Assembly: GCF_014651015.1 (NCBI RefSeq)
Contig: NZ_BMWB01000005.1
Location: forward strand, 186,001 to 250,000
DNA length: 64,000 bases
Direction: 5' to 3'
Origin: Streptomyces xantholiticus
GTDB lineage: Bacteria > Actinomycetota > Actinomycetes > Streptomycetales > Streptomycetaceae
Below are positions 63,432 through 64,000 of this stretch, piece by piece. The notes beneath the pieces are model-generated. The model saw only the letters and a list, made by a program, of their open reading frames with translations. It made no database searches and was not told where the DNA came from. Each line of letters starts with the position of its first letter. Positions within the stretch are counted from its first letter, which is position 1. The translations under genes were made by a program, and so were the position numbers.

Positions 63432-64000
63432 TCAGGACGCGCGGCGCTGCTGGCCGTGGTGGTTTATCTCCACGTCGCCGCCGAAGGTCAGCCGGCAGGT
63501 GTCGGCGCGGTACGTGGCGACGGAGACCGCAGCGGTGCGGCCCTCGGAGAAGTACCGCGTCGTGACGACGAGGACGGGCGCGCCGGGCAGTCGGTCCAGT
63601 TCCCTGGCGTCGACGGTGCCCGCGGACCCGAGTTCGACGGCGCGGTCCTGGCCCTCGAGGTCGAGGCGCTGCAGCTCACGCAGGACGCTGCGGGCGAGCG
63701 CGGGTCCCGACGGAGCCTCGATGGCGGGAAGTTCGGGCACGGAGGCGGACGGCACATGGAGCAACTCGGCGGCGACGGGCCGGCCGTGGCTCACCCGCAG
63801 CCGGCGCACCATGTGCACCTCTTCGTCGGTCTCCGTGTCGAGCAGCCGGGCCACTGCGGCCGACGGCACGGCCACGGTGCACTCGGCCGCCTGCCAGGCG
63901 TCGTTGCCCGTGCCGGGCCAGTCCTGGCGCGAGGTGGTCACGTCGACTCCCACCCGCGGCGGGGCGACGGTCGTGCCGACGCCGCGGCGGCGCTGCAGAC
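63432..64000 (-). CDS. GntR family regulator with UTRA domain (5' part cut by the window edge)
   Basis: The visible 189 residues start within the end of the winged HTH (QRRRGVGTTVAPPRVGVDVT) and cover the UTRA effector domain: MVRRLRVSHGRPVAAELLHV near the middle, and PGAPVLVVTTRYFSEGRTAA, where the ligand pocket lies. The start and most of the HTH are beyond the edge. The effector is unknown; many UTRA regulators sense sugars or amino sugars. Confidence 0.9.
   Translation of the reverse strand, partial: LQRRRGVGTTVAPPRVGVDVTTSRQDWPGTGNDAWQAAECTVAVPSAAVARLLDTETDEEVHMVRRLRVSHGRPVAAELLHVPSASVPELPAIEAPSGPALARSVLRELQRLDLEGQDRAVELGSAGTVDARELDRLPGAPVLVVTTRYFSEGRTAAVSVATYRADTCRLTFGGDVEINHHGQQRRAS

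Overview
The window is high-GC actinobacterial chromosome, almost certainly Streptomyces. Supporting signs are the very strong G/C third-codon bias, frequent GTG and TTG starts, promoters that would give leaderless mRNAs, a Streptomyces subtilisin inhibitor, MurT/GatD, a mycothiol-dependent-type isomerase, class F sortases, and a ureABCFGD order without ureE. I see no tRNA, rRNA, CRISPR array, insertion sequence or prophage.

Layout. 1-4.2 kb: the edge of a biosynthetic gene cluster, with an adenylation-carrier (A-PCP) protein followed by an AT-less polyketide synthase module that runs off the left end. 4.5-5.25 kb: a frameshifted HTH regulator pseudogene. 5.5-18.3 kb: core-type genes (YdjM-like membrane protein, DUF3516 helicase, tesB, glutathione peroxidase, acyl-CoA dehydrogenase with divergent TetR, peptide deformylase, murT-gatD, pfkA, CtaG-like). 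18.3-24 kb: secreted and surface functions (SSI-type inhibitor, PRC-barrel protein, two class F sortases around a nucleoside hydrolase, and a repetitive Asp/Lys/Glu surface protein that is the likely sortase substrate). 24-33 kb: a molybdopterin oxidoreductase, an SDR, small hydrophilic proteins, and an incomplete second respiratory set (qcrB, ctaD, ctaF paralogues) facing a phosphoketolase. 35-37 kb: an acyltransferase and an epimerase. 37-41.6 kb: urease ureABCFGD on the minus strand. 41.8-43.9 kb: a decayed patch (TetR remnant without its HTH, unassigned fragment, lone Phd/YefM antitoxin, frame-broken ClpP paralogue). 44.2-44.9 kb: a ydaO-type (c-di-AMP) riboswitch ahead of an NlpC/P60 hydrolase. 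45-47 kb: LysE exporter with divergent LysR, and an anti-sigma-type ATPase. 47.2-52.3 kb: bioF diverging from bioB-bioA, with bioD beyond a repeat-filled gap. 52.3-57 kb: VOC protein, methyltransferase, degenerate Fic/Doc toxin-antitoxin pair, GNAT, and a CorC/CNNM pair preceded by a short proline-containing ORF. 57-64 kb: a second repeat-filled gap, an MDMPI-type protein, a GDSL hydrolase, purB, mug, a ROK regulator, and a GntR/UTRA regulator cut by the right edge.

The most interesting part is the sortase locus at 19.6-23.8 kb. The surface protein carries four near-identical copies of a Gly-rich motif. Only the last copy is followed by a membrane anchor, and no LPXTG motif is visible. An 18/20-identical sequence lies upstream of both this gene and one of the sortases, suggesting that enzyme and substrate are co-regulated.
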